From: an uncultured Clostridia bacterium | GTDB lineage: Bacteria; Bacillota; Clostridia; Lachnospirales; CAG-274 | Direction: 5' to 3' | Length of the DNA: 21,392 nt | NCBI GenBank assembly: GCA_947589405.1 | Contig: CANQBT010000025.1 | Coordinates: forward strand, 1-21,392 | Shown: positions 7,712-14,181 of the stretch, one piece after another | Layout: each line of letters begins with the position of its first letter | Position numbering within the stretch: the first letter of the stretch is position 1 | Made by a program: the position numbers and the translations under genes | The notes under the pieces: generated by a model | Told to the model about the DNA's origin: nothing | Seen by the model: the letters and a program-made list of their open reading frames with translations, nothing else | Databases searched by the model: none

Positions 7712-8319
7712 GGCTGAGTAGTTCCTTCTCCGCCTGCATTTTGCAGTACGTTTACATTAAAGTAATAGGTGAGGAAGCCTCCGCTCAGGTCATCGTATAT
7801 TCCTATATTGCTTTCTATTACCCATTTTCCGTCCTTCTTTATAAAGTCTATTGAAGAATCCTTTTCGTTTTTGGGAGTTATTCCTATCTGAGAATTAACT
7901 ATCTTTTCAAGCTCTGCGTCCATGTCCATTTTATCATAGCTGTCGGGATTCTGCTTGTAAAGATTGGTAAACTGATATACAATATTGCTCAGAAGATTTT
8001 CCGTATCCAGATTGGTTATTTTAAGGCTTACCTTTGCAGTTTCGCCAAAATTCTCACTTCCCGTTATCTCAACGTTCAGATTTTGTGTAATGGCGTCAAA
8101 AAGCGCTTTATTAAGGGGATCACTTTCGTCATAAAGACCGCTGAGATATGGATATGTGTCGTTGGTAAGAGCATACATACCTTCAAAATCCTTATCTCGA
8201 TAGCAGTTTATGAACTGATTCGTAATATCTATACATTCTTGGGGCGCCTTTTCCTTTCCGCAGCCTGCTGTCGGAATAAGTATGAGTACGCAAATAAGCA
8301 GCGCAAGTATTTTTTTCAT
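7708..8319 (-). CDS. Lipoprotein of unknown function, NTF2-like in layout
   Basis: Signal peptide with lipobox TAGC (lipidated Cys20). The mature part starts with a helix (CIDITNQFINCYRDKDFEGMYALTN) and continues with alternating strands including VEITGSENFGETAKVSLKITNLD and ends with KDGKWVIES. That order, a helical pair then a curved sheet with a late KxGKWVI strand, is what small DUF4878/DUF5105-type, NTF2-like lipoproteins of Firmicutes look like. I place it there only loosely. AGGAGG lies 6 bases before the ATG. It overlaps the EamA transporter gene by 4 bases, so an accessory role for that transporter is conceivable but unproven. A TGGTATACT extended -10 lies upstream (8364-8356). Confidence 0.7.
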   Translation of the reverse strand: MKKILALLICVLILIPTAGCGKEKAPQECIDITNQFINCYRDKDFEGMYALTNDTYPYLSGLYDESDPLNKALFDAITQNLNVEITGSENFGETAKVSLKITNLDTENLLSNIVYQFTNLYKQNPDSYDKMDMDAELEKIVNSQIGITPKNEKDSSIDFIKKDGKWVIESNIGIYDDLSGGFLTYYFNVNVLQNAGGEGTTQP

Positions 8320-8355
8320 ATGTAACCTCCTGTGTAAAATAATATCTCAGATATA

Positions 8356-8364
8356 AGTATACCA
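8356..8364 (-). promoter_or_regulatory. Possible extended -10 promoter of the lipoprotein/EamA operon
   Basis: On the minus strand TGG-TATACT gives an extended -10 element. The -35 position, 17 bases upstream, reads GATAAA and is poor, so this depends on the TGn element. Confidence 0.4.
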
Positions 8365-8449
8365 CACTTTTTATGTTTTTTATCACAAAATTTATTTATT
8401 TTAATACATTAATAGTGAGAGGGGGATAAAAAAACAGGAGGTAATCACT

Positions 8450-9307
8450 ATGGGAATATTTGATTTTGCAACCAATACGGTTTCAGGAAACAACAATGTG
8501 AAGGACGAATGCATAATTGCCTTTAAGGTATATGACGCTTGCCGTCAGCAGGACTGTCTTGAAGAGTCAGTTCTGGGCGCATCAAGAGCTGCCGTAAGCA
8601 CAAGCTATTGCGGCATAAGCGTTGAGGCAGGCGAGATCATTACTCCTCCGTCAAATGCCGCTGCCGTAAGCGTAGGCGAGGCAACAGTTGAAAGAGTGGT
8701 AATAGTCAGCAAGAACCCAAGTCCCTTCAGAGTAGGCTACTGGGATATTGACCTTAAATATGTGTTTGCATACACTCTTACCTTCAGGGATATTAACGGC
8801 AATGCTCTTTGTTTAGTTCCTGCCCAGAGTGTGTACAACAAGTCTGTCACACTTTTCGGTTCAGTTACGACAGAGTCATCTATATCCACAGATCTCCTTA
8901 CTTCTACAGGCAACACCGTAGACGTAAATGCAGATCCCTTTGTATATGTTGAGTCAAAGGCCGTAGCTCTTAAGACTGAGCTTGTATACAATGGCTGCTG
9001 CTGTGACAACAATGATGCCGCAAATTATGTAGTTGTATCTATAGGCTTATTTACAATCATAAAGCTTTTCAGACTTGTAAATCTGCTTGTTGAATCAAAG
9101 GGCTTTTGTATTCCTGAGGAATGCGCAAATACAGGCAACCTTAACACATGCGACTACTTTGAATCTCTTGACTTTCCTATGGACGTTTTTGCACCGCCTC
9201 AGAAGAAGGAATTTTTGGCAGGCATCAGCAGCAATATCCCTGCCGATACTGACAACAATACCGACGACGGCTGCGGATGTGGCTGTGGCTGCGGTTGCAG
9301 AAGATAA
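8450..9307 (+). CDS. Cysteine-rich protein with a poly(Gly-Cys) tail, possible spore surface protein
   Basis: The 285-residue product has no signal peptide. It contains about 16 cysteines, including a CRQQDC motif near residues 31-36, a CCC near 182-184, pairs around 222-236 and a (Gly-Cys)5 tail ending in RR. The middle (about 90-170) is beta-rich, with RVGYWDIDLKYVFAYTLTF as the most distinctive segment. A cytoplasmic protein so rich in cysteine but lacking CxxC metal patterns is typical of cross-linked spore coat or exosporium proteins made in the mother cell. Its size and cysteine content resemble exosporium proteins such as CsxA of Clostridium sporogenes; I cannot align them here. AGGAGGT is 7 bases before ATG. 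spoIVA and a candidate small RNA lie on the opposite strand downstream. The spore assignment is an inference. Confidence 0.6.
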   Translation: MGIFDFATNTVSGNNNVKDECIIAFKVYDACRQQDCLEESVLGASRAAVSTSYCGISVEAGEIITPPSNAAAVSVGEATVERVVIVSKNPSPFRVGYWDIDLKYVFAYTLTFRDINGNALCLVPAQSVYNKSVTLFGSVTTESSISTDLLTSTGNTVDVNADPFVYVESKAVALKTELVYNGCCCDNNDAANYVVVSIGLFTIIKLFRLVNLLVESKGFCIPEECANTGNLNTCDYFESLDFPMDVFAPPQKKEFLAGISSNIPADTDNNTDDGCGCGCGCGCRR

Positions 9308-9311
9308 TTCT

Positions 9312-9343
9312 ATAAAAAAATCCCCGATACCAAGTATCGGGGA
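9312..9343 (-). terminator. Terminator of the candidate small RNA, also facing the cysteine-rich gene
   Basis: TCCCCGATAC (9321-9330) and GTATCGGGGA (9334-9343) form a 10-bp perfect stem with a 3-base loop. On the minus strand seven T follow at once (9320-9314); on the plus strand the tail is only ATTGCTTT. It is therefore best as a minus-strand terminator, though it also sits 13 bases after the stop of the plus-strand gene. Confidence 0.85.
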
Positions 9344-9443
9344 ATTGCTTTCTGTAAAGCTCTAAAATGGAAGTTAGAAAGGGTAGGGGGAGAACTTCAT
9401 TAAAGAGCTTTAGGTAAAAGATCGATAAATCATTTATCAATCT
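9312..9443 (-). ncRNA. Candidate small RNA (about 130 nt) with three hairpins and a C-rich loop
   Basis: A sigma-A promoter (9478-9450) predicts a start at about 9443. The RNA would then fold directly into: hairpin 1 (9442-9420), 11 complementary positions with one U.G pair; hairpin 2 (9412-9355), a 9-bp stem, a 2x2 A/T-side internal loop, a second 9-bp stem with one bulge, and a 17-base pyrimidine loop reading CTCCCCCTACCCTTTCT; and hairpin 3 (9343-9321), the terminator with a T7 tail. The U.G pair in hairpin 1 would be an A-C mismatch on the plus strand, which favours minus-strand transcription. No convincing reading frame with a ribosome site is present; an 8-codon ATG frame exists inside hairpin 2 without one. 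C-rich exposed loops in Firmicutes small RNAs often pair with G-rich ribosome binding sites; that function is inferred. I cannot match it to a named RNA family. Confidence 0.7.
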
Positions 9444-9449
9444 AAAGGT

Positions 9450-9478
9450 ATTATATAACATACATCATATAATGTAAA
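9450..9478 (-). promoter_or_regulatory. Sigma-A promoter of the candidate small RNA
   Basis: On the minus strand TTTACA (9478-9473), a 17-base spacer and a perfect TATAAT (9455-9450). The predicted start is the base just before hairpin 1 of the RNA. Confidence 0.75.
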
Positions 9479-9618
9479 TAGTTTTTTTGTAAAAAAAATT
9501 AGAACTTTTTACGACAAAAAGGGATAAAAAGCAACTAAAATTAATAATTTCTACAAAATCTGAAATATAATGCCGCTAAATGTGAATAAAACATGAATAA
9601 TATAAACAAAATCATGCT
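9479..9618. other. AT-rich gap between spoIVA and the small RNA promoter
   Basis: Very AT-rich, with long A and T runs. I find no reading frame and no GC-rich terminator for spoIVA. Only weak AT stems exist (CTTTTTACGACAAAAAG around 9515-9531), so spoIVA transcripts may read through into the small RNA. Confidence 0.4.
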
Positions 9619-11097
9619 TTACAGCAGTATACATATTATTCCTCCGCTGCCTTCGTTTATAATTTTTTCAAGACTTTCCTTGAATTTGAATTGTGTATCC
9701 TCAGGCAGACGCAAAAGCTTTGTATTGAGATCGTCGGTTATAAGCTCTTTAAGGGTCCTTCCGAATATACTGTAATCCCATATGGAGTCGGGATCGCTGC
9801 TGTATTGAGAATTCAAATAGTTTACAAGCTCCTTTGACTGCTCCTCAGAGCCTACTATAGGTGCGACGGCGGTCTTTATATTTGTCTTTATAAGGTGAAT
9901 GCCGGGAGCCTCCGCCTTTATTTTGATGCCGTATCGGCTGCCCTGCTTGAGCACCTCAGGAGGCTCCAATGTCATATCCTCCACAGACGGCGTAACTATG
10001 CCGTAGCCCTTTTTGTTTACTTCGTCAAGGGCGTTCTTTATTTTGTCATATTCCTTCTTTGCCTCTGAGAGCAGCTTTATAGTGGATATAAGCTCGAATT
10101 CGCTGTTTATTTCGGTCCCTGTTGTTTCCGTCAGCACGTCATAAAACAGATCGTCATTCAAAAAAAGCTCTATAAATGCCGTACCCTTGCCAAGATCGAT
10201 GTTTTCGGAATATATTTTCTTTACATTTTCGTTGGAATCAAGTACTTCAGCGCTTTGGGGCACATCTCTTATGCCCTTTATATTTTCTGCCATTTCCTTT
10301 ACGGAATCGATAATGCTTTTTTTGATATGATAGCTGTTATCCATAGCCTCAAGCCATTTTGGTATTACAATATCCACTTCCCCAAGAGGAAAGGCATAAA
10401 GCGCTTCGGACAGTATATTTTTAATGTCCTCAGCAGTCATATCCCTACAGTTTACGGCAAGCACGGGAGCATTATATTTTTTTTCCATTTGGGCTTTTAT
10501 TTCCTGTGTATTTTCTGAAGAAGGGTCGGCGGAATTAAGTATTATTACAAAGGGCTTCCCGGTATCCTTCACTTCCTTTATAATAGCCGCTTCGCTGTTT
10601 ATGTAATTTTCTCTGGGAATATCGGCGATGCTTCCGTCTGTGGTTATGACAAGACCTATTGTAGCGTGATCCTTTATTACCTTGCGTGTACCCAGCTCCG
10701 CTGCCTGAGCAAATGCCATTTTGCTTTCGGACCAAGGGGTGGACACCATTCTCGGACCGTTTTCAACGGTATGTCCCACAGCTCCATCTACTATGTAGCC
10801 TACGCAGTCTATAAGTCTTACATTCAGGCTTATGCCCTCTGCCGGACTTATGGCGACCGCTTCATTAGGCACAAACTTAGGCTCTGTAGTCATTATGGCA
10901 GTACCTTCTGCCGATTGGGGAAGCTCATCTCTTGCCCTTGTCTTTACATAATCGTTTTCAATGTTGGGTATAACAAGCTTTTCCATAAAATTCTTTATAA
11001 AGGTGGATTTGCCTGTCCTGACAGGTCCTACAACGCCTATGTATATGTCGCCGCCTGTTCTTTCCGCTATATCCTTATATACATCATAGCTGTTCAT
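9619..11097 (-). CDS. spoIVA: Stage IV sporulation protein A, ATPase of the spore coat basement layer
   Basis: SpoIVA polymerises on the forespore outer membrane with ATP and forms the base on which the coat is built; it is needed for coat and cortex assembly. The 492-residue length is the family norm. Seen here: the N-terminal NTPase domain with Walker A GPVRTGKS (24-31), the strand LIDCVGYIVDGA as the Walker B region, and segments such as DELPQSAEGTAIMTTEPKFVP and TIGLVITTDGSIADIPRENY that are strongly conserved in SpoIVA. The helical middle part and the C-terminal part ending in GSGGIICILL are also complete. GGAGG precedes the ATG, and a sigma-E-like promoter lies at 11152-11125. The SPOCS-domain protein at 1-456 may be a binding partner by analogy with SipL. 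Confidence 0.97.
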   Translation of the reverse strand: MNSYDVYKDIAERTGGDIYIGVVGPVRTGKSTFIKNFMEKLVIPNIENDYVKTRARDELPQSAEGTAIMTTEPKFVPNEAVAISPAEGISLNVRLIDCVGYIVDGAVGHTVENGPRMVSTPWSESKMAFAQAAELGTRKVIKDHATIGLVITTDGSIADIPRENYINSEAAIIKEVKDTGKPFVIILNSADPSSENTQEIKAQMEKKYNAPVLAVNCRDMTAEDIKNILSEALYAFPLGEVDIVIPKWLEAMDNSYHIKKSIIDSVKEMAENIKGIRDVPQSAEVLDSNENVKKIYSENIDLGKGTAFIELFLNDDLFYDVLTETTGTEINSEFELISTIKLLSEAKKEYDKIKNALDEVNKKGYGIVTPSVEDMTLEPPEVLKQGSRYGIKIKAEAPGIHLIKTNIKTAVAPIVGSEEQSKELVNYLNSQYSSDPDSIWDYSIFGRTLKELITDDLNTKLLRLPEDTQFKFKESLEKIINEGSGGIICILL

Positions 11098-11124
11098 AAT
11101 ATACCTCCATTTAATGATATAACA

Positions 11125-11152
11125 ATTCTATGAAAATCCTCCGATGATTATG
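11125..11152 (-). promoter_or_regulatory. Sigma-E-like mother-cell promoter of spoIVA
   Basis: On the minus strand TCATAAT, a 14-base spacer and CATAGAAT (11132-11125) fit the sigma-E pattern (ATA-type -35, CATACAnT -10) with one -10 mismatch. spoIVA is a known sigma-E gene in Bacillus. Start near 11118. Confidence 0.65.
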
Positions 11153-11349
11153 AGATTTTGTACTTTATGAAATATTAACAAAATTTGAATAAATATTTTG
11201 TAGGTTGTAACTAAATTCGTTTTCTGCTTTACATAAAAATTACTCCAATGTTAAAAAAATGTAACACAATTTCTATTTTTTACAGTTTTACACCCTTTTA
11301 ACAGCCTTAACTGTGCAAAATTTACAAATCCTGAATGTAAAAAATAAAT

Positions 11350-11378
11350 TTGACAAAACCTGAATTTCAAGTTATTAT
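11350..11378 (+). promoter_or_regulatory. Sigma-A promoter of the HPr-like gene
   Basis: TTGACA (11350-11355), 17 bases, TATTAT (11373-11378). Start near 11385 gives a leader of about 50 bases ending in AGGGAGGT before the ATG at 11435. Confidence 0.75.
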
Positions 11379-11434
11379 TACATTGTAACAATAAATTTTT
11401 GGTGGTTTATCCATATAAAGGGAGGTAAACGATT

Positions 11435-11665
11435 ATGAAGAATTTAACACTTAAATTAGACTCAATTGATAAGGTTAAGGATTTTGTAAATATCATTAAT
11501 ACTTTCGATGGAGACTTCGATCTTGCATCTGACAGATATGTAGTTGATGCTAAGTCTATTATGGGTATCTTCTCATTAGACGTAAGCAGTCCTATCCGTC
11601 TTGACATTCATGATGACGCATCATATGATGCTGTTAAGGCTGCTTTAGGCAAGTACGAAGCTTAA
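11435..11665 (+). CDS. HPr-like protein lacking the phosphocarrier histidine
   Basis: The 76-residue product has the length and order of HPr. The segment VVDAKSIMGIFSLDVSSPIRLDI (36-58) matches the HPr region around regulatory Ser46 (KSIMGVMSLG), with Ser41 at that place. HPr normally carries GIHARPA with His15, which takes phosphate from enzyme I; here the aligned stretch reads SIDKVKDF, with Asp12 in place of the histidine and no arginine-proline. There is no histidine at all in the first half. It therefore cannot act as a sugar phosphotransferase carrier, but could still be a regulatory partner, as Crh is in Bacillus. It is a single-gene unit with a strong promoter and terminator, so it may be abundant. 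Confidence 0.85.
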   Translation: MKNLTLKLDSIDKVKDFVNIINTFDGDFDLASDRYVVDAKSIMGIFSLDVSSPIRLDIHDDASYDAVKAALGKYEA

Positions 11666-11677
11666 AAAGTAAATGAT

Positions 11678-11722
11678 CATATACTAAAAGCCCCGCTCTT
11701 TGAGCGGGGCTTTTAGTATATG
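11678..11722. terminator. Bidirectional terminator, 21-bp perfect inverted repeat
   Basis: Positions 11678-11698 and 11702-11722 are perfectly complementary around a 3-base loop, with GCCCCGCTC/GAGCGGGGC at the centre and AAAA/TTTT outside. It ends both the HPr-like gene (plus) and sfsA (minus), whose stop is 2 bases away. Confidence 0.9.
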
Positions 11723-11723
11723 C

Positions 11724-12404
11724 TTATAAAATTATATTTACATTATCCTTAAGTATTATCTCATTTTCGCTGACAAAGCAGTCATATGCCATAATATCAA
11801 CGCCTTTATATTTAGCCTCCTTTAGGGCAAGGGCAAATTCTCTGTGATTTTCGGCATTAGGGGTAAAATACTTGGGGTCCTTCATCTGGACTAAAAAAAG
11901 TATACAAGCCTTGTAGCCCTCCTCTAGGGCTTTCATAAGCTCTCTTAAGTGCTTTACGGCTCTTTCGCTGGGAGCGTCGGGAAAGCTGACGACATTGTTA
12001 TTTTCAAGAGTAACGCCCTTTACCTCAATGAAGGTCTTTACATTGCCCTGTTCTATGTAAAAGTCAAAACGTGAGTCCTTATATTTGCACTCTCTTTTAA
12101 TAAATGTAACATTATCAAAAAGCTTTCCTTCTCTCAGCGCTTCTTCAACGACCTTGTTAGGCGCCTGAGAATCCATATTTATAAGTCTGCCGTTTTTATT
12201 TACCGTTACAAGGGAATATTTTGTCCTTCTGCCGGAAGCTTTGGCAGGCTCCAGATATACCTCTGCACCCTTTACAAGCAGCTCTCTGCATCTCCCTGTG
12301 TTTCTGACATGGCATATTTCGGTATTCCCGCCTATTTCCACTTGGGCTATGAAGCGGTTCTCCCTTACTATGAATTTTCCTTTTACAATGTTGTTATATT
12401 TCAT
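11724..12404 (-). CDS. sfsA: Sugar fermentation stimulation protein SfsA homologue
   Basis: The 226 residues match SfsA throughout: an N-terminal OB-fold-like region with CHVRNTGRCRELL (about 31-43), the segment YSLVTVNKNGRLINMDSQAPNKVV, and a C-terminal PD-(D/E)xK-nuclease-like core (RFDFY, FIEVKGVTLE), followed by FPDAPSERAVKHLRELM and FLVQMKDPKYFTPN. SfsA was named for its effect on maltose use in E. coli; DNA binding and a nuclease fold are known or predicted, but the true role is unsettled. It is the last gene of the proline operon, its ATG overlapping the proA stop by 4 bases, and ends at the bidirectional terminator. The linkage to proA is probably operon packing rather than shared chemistry. 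Confidence 0.93.
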   Translation of the reverse strand: MKYNNIVKGKFIVRENRFIAQVEIGGNTEICHVRNTGRCRELLVKGAEVYLEPAKASGRRTKYSLVTVNKNGRLINMDSQAPNKVVEEALREGKLFDNVTFIKRECKYKDSRFDFYIEQGNVKTFIEVKGVTLENNNVVSFPDAPSERAVKHLRELMKALEEGYKACILFLVQMKDPKYFTPNAENHREFALALKEAKYKGVDIMAYDCFVSENEIILKDNVNIIL

Positions 12405-13648
12405 TTCCTTATCTGTCCGTTGCCGTATATGACATACTTTGTGGTGGTCAGCTCCTTAAGTCCCATAGGTCCTCTGGCGTGGAGCTTCTGTGTGCTTATG
12501 CCTATTTCGGCGCCAAAGCCAAATTCGTTGCCGTCTGTAAATCTTGTGGAAGCATTTACATATACGGCGGCAGAGTCTATCTCAGCTAAGAATCTCTGTG
12601 TGTTTTCGTAGTTCTGACTGACTATACACTCGGAATGGCCGGTGGAATATTCTGCAATGTGCTCTATAGCTTCATCAATGCTGTCCACTACCTTTACAGC
12701 CAGTATATAGTCCAGATATTCGGTAGCCCAGTCCTCTTGGGAAGCAGGCTTTACATCAGGCACGATAGCCTGCACTCTTTCATCTCCTCTTATTTCAACG
12801 CCCTTTTCCCTAAGGGCGGAAATCGCAACAGGAAGTAGCTTATCGGCTATTTTACTGTGTACGAGGAAGGTCTCGGCAGCATTGCATACTCCGGGACGCT
12901 GTGCCTTTGCATTGACAATAATATTCACAGCCATATCAATATCGGCGCTTTCATCGGCAAATACATGGCAGTTGCCTACGCCTGTTTCTATAACGGGAAC
13001 GGTAGAGTTCTGAACAACGCTTTGTATAAGGCCTGCTCCTCCTCTTGGTATAAGCACGTCTATATAGCCGTTCATTTTCATCATTTGATTGGCGCTTTCA
13101 CGAGAGGTATCCTCTACAAGCTGTACTATATTCTCATCTATTTCCATTTTTCTTACGGTATCCTTGAACACAGATACCACAGCCCTGTTGGAATTTATGG
13201 CCTCCTTGCCTCCTCTGAGTATAACGGCGCTTCCTGCCTTAATGCAAAGACCGAAGGCGTCTGATGTAACGTTGGGGCGTGCTTCGTATATTATGCCTAT
13301 TACGCCCATAGGCACTCTTTTCTGTCCGACTATAAGTCCGTTGGGAAGAGTTTTCATATTTTCAAACTGTCCTATAGGGTCGGGAAGCTTGGCTATCTGC
13401 TCAAGTCCCTCCGCCATAGAGGATATTCTTTCCCTATTAAGGGTGAGTCTGTCTATGAGAGAAGCCTTAAGCCCTGCTTTTTTGCCATTTTCAAGGTCAA
13501 TGGCATTGGCAGCCGTTATTTTTTCGCAGTTATCTCTGAGAGCTTTGGCGCAGCTTAACAGAAGCGTGTTCTTTTCTCCTGTGGTAAGCCTTGCGATCGC
13601 CCTTTTTGCCTTTAAGGCGTCCTTTCCCATATCTGTAAGAGCTTTCAT
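12401..13648 (-). CDS. proA: Gamma-glutamyl phosphate reductase
   Basis: ProA reduces gamma-glutamyl phosphate with NADPH to glutamate semialdehyde, the second step of proline synthesis. The 415-residue length is standard for the aldehyde-dehydrogenase-like family. Visible motifs are GVIGIIYEARPNVTSDAF (115-132), LRGGKEAINSN (144-154), LIPRGGAGLI (199-208), VIETGVGNCHVF (219-230) and the catalytic thiol Cys255 in QRPGVCNAAETFL, followed by NASTRFTDGNEFGFGAEIGISTQ near the end. It overlaps the cyclo-ligase gene upstream and sfsA downstream by four bases each, so its translation is likely coupled to both. Confidence 0.97.
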   Translation of the reverse strand: MKALTDMGKDALKAKRAIARLTTGEKNTLLLSCAKALRDNCEKITAANAIDLENGKKAGLKASLIDRLTLNRERISSMAEGLEQIAKLPDPIGQFENMKTLPNGLIVGQKRVPMGVIGIIYEARPNVTSDAFGLCIKAGSAVILRGGKEAINSNRAVVSVFKDTVRKMEIDENIVQLVEDTSRESANQMMKMNGYIDVLIPRGGAGLIQSVVQNSTVPVIETGVGNCHVFADESADIDMAVNIIVNAKAQRPGVCNAAETFLVHSKIADKLLPVAISALREKGVEIRGDERVQAIVPDVKPASQEDWATEYLDYILAVKVVDSIDEAIEHIAEYSTGHSECIVSQNYENTQRFLAEIDSAAVYVNASTRFTDGNEFGFGAEIGISTQKLHARGPMGLKELTTTKYVIYGNGQIRK

Positions 13649-14181
13649 AGTATTCTCCTTTCAGTAACTATAATATCTACCGGCACATCGTATTCATTGT
13701 GGGGCAGACTGTCGGTTATCTGCTGTTCATAGCAGAAGCCTGCCGTTGTCATATATTTGTTTGCGCTTAAATATCTGTCGTAATATCCTCCGCCGTAGCC
13801 CAGCCTGTAGCCCTTTTTATCAAAGGCGATACCCGGTACCGCTATAAGCGTGCCTTCATCTGATACAAGTATTCCTTCATTGCTGTATTCAGGCTCGGGT
13901 ATGCCGTATTTATTGGGCTTAAGAGCGCTCAGTGAATCTATTTTTATAAATACCATTTCCCCCTTTTTGATCATAAGGGGAACGGCTACTCTCTTGTTGT
14001 CTGCAATAGCCCTTTCTATAAAGGGTATGGTGTCTGTTTCCGTGCCATAGCTTACATATGAAAATACGCTTTCGGCATTTCTGTAGAACTCCGATGCATA
14101 AATTTCATCTGTAACGCTTGCTCTTGCTATGCTTTTTCTTATATCCGCAAATTTTTTGCGCAATTTTGTCTTATCCATCAT
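13645..14181 (-). CDS. 5-formyltetrahydrofolate cyclo-ligase family protein
   Basis: The enzyme converts 5-formyltetrahydrofolate to 5,10-methenyltetrahydrofolate with ATP and so returns a dead-end folate to one-carbon metabolism. The 178-residue length and the glycine-rich signature RLGYGGGYYDRYL (126-138) are clear; an N-terminal basic KLRKKFADIRKSI helix and VAVPLMIKKGEMVFIKI are also typical. Two ATG codons follow one another (14181 and 14178); the first overlaps the proB stop in ATGA form and is used here, but the ribosome site (GGGAAA) is weak. The gene sits between proB and proA, with a 4-base overlap on each side, an unusual place for a folate gene. Confidence 0.9.
   Translation of the reverse strand: MMDKTKLRKKFADIRKSIARASVTDEIYASEFYRNAESVFSYVSYGTETDTIPFIERAIADNKRVAVPLMIKKGEMVFIKIDSLSALKPNKYGIPEPEYSNEGILVSDEGTLIAVPGIAFDKKGYRLGYGGGYYDRYLSANKYMTTAGFCYEQQITDSLPHNEYDVPVDIIVTERRIL

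Larger units (their letters stand above)
11098..11434. other. 337-base AT-rich divergent promoter region
   Basis: It holds the sigma-E-like promoter of spoIVA on one side and the sigma-A promoter of the HPr-like gene on the other. The middle (about 11160-11340) is AT-rich with no reading frame. Three copies of TGTAAC (11206-11211, 11260-11265, 11384-11389) and small dyads such as TTACATTGTAA (11378-11388, at the predicted start site) are visible, without a clear meaning. Confidence 0.4.

Noticed and set aside
9343..9392. ATG AAG TTC ... 8-codon peptide frame in the candidate RNA
   Set aside because: No ribosome site, starts inside the hairpin 2 stem, and the codons fall in the paired arm and loop.
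13089..13667. Plus-strand frame of 192 codons opposite proA
   Set aside because: Shadow of proA; no start signal and no recognisable content.
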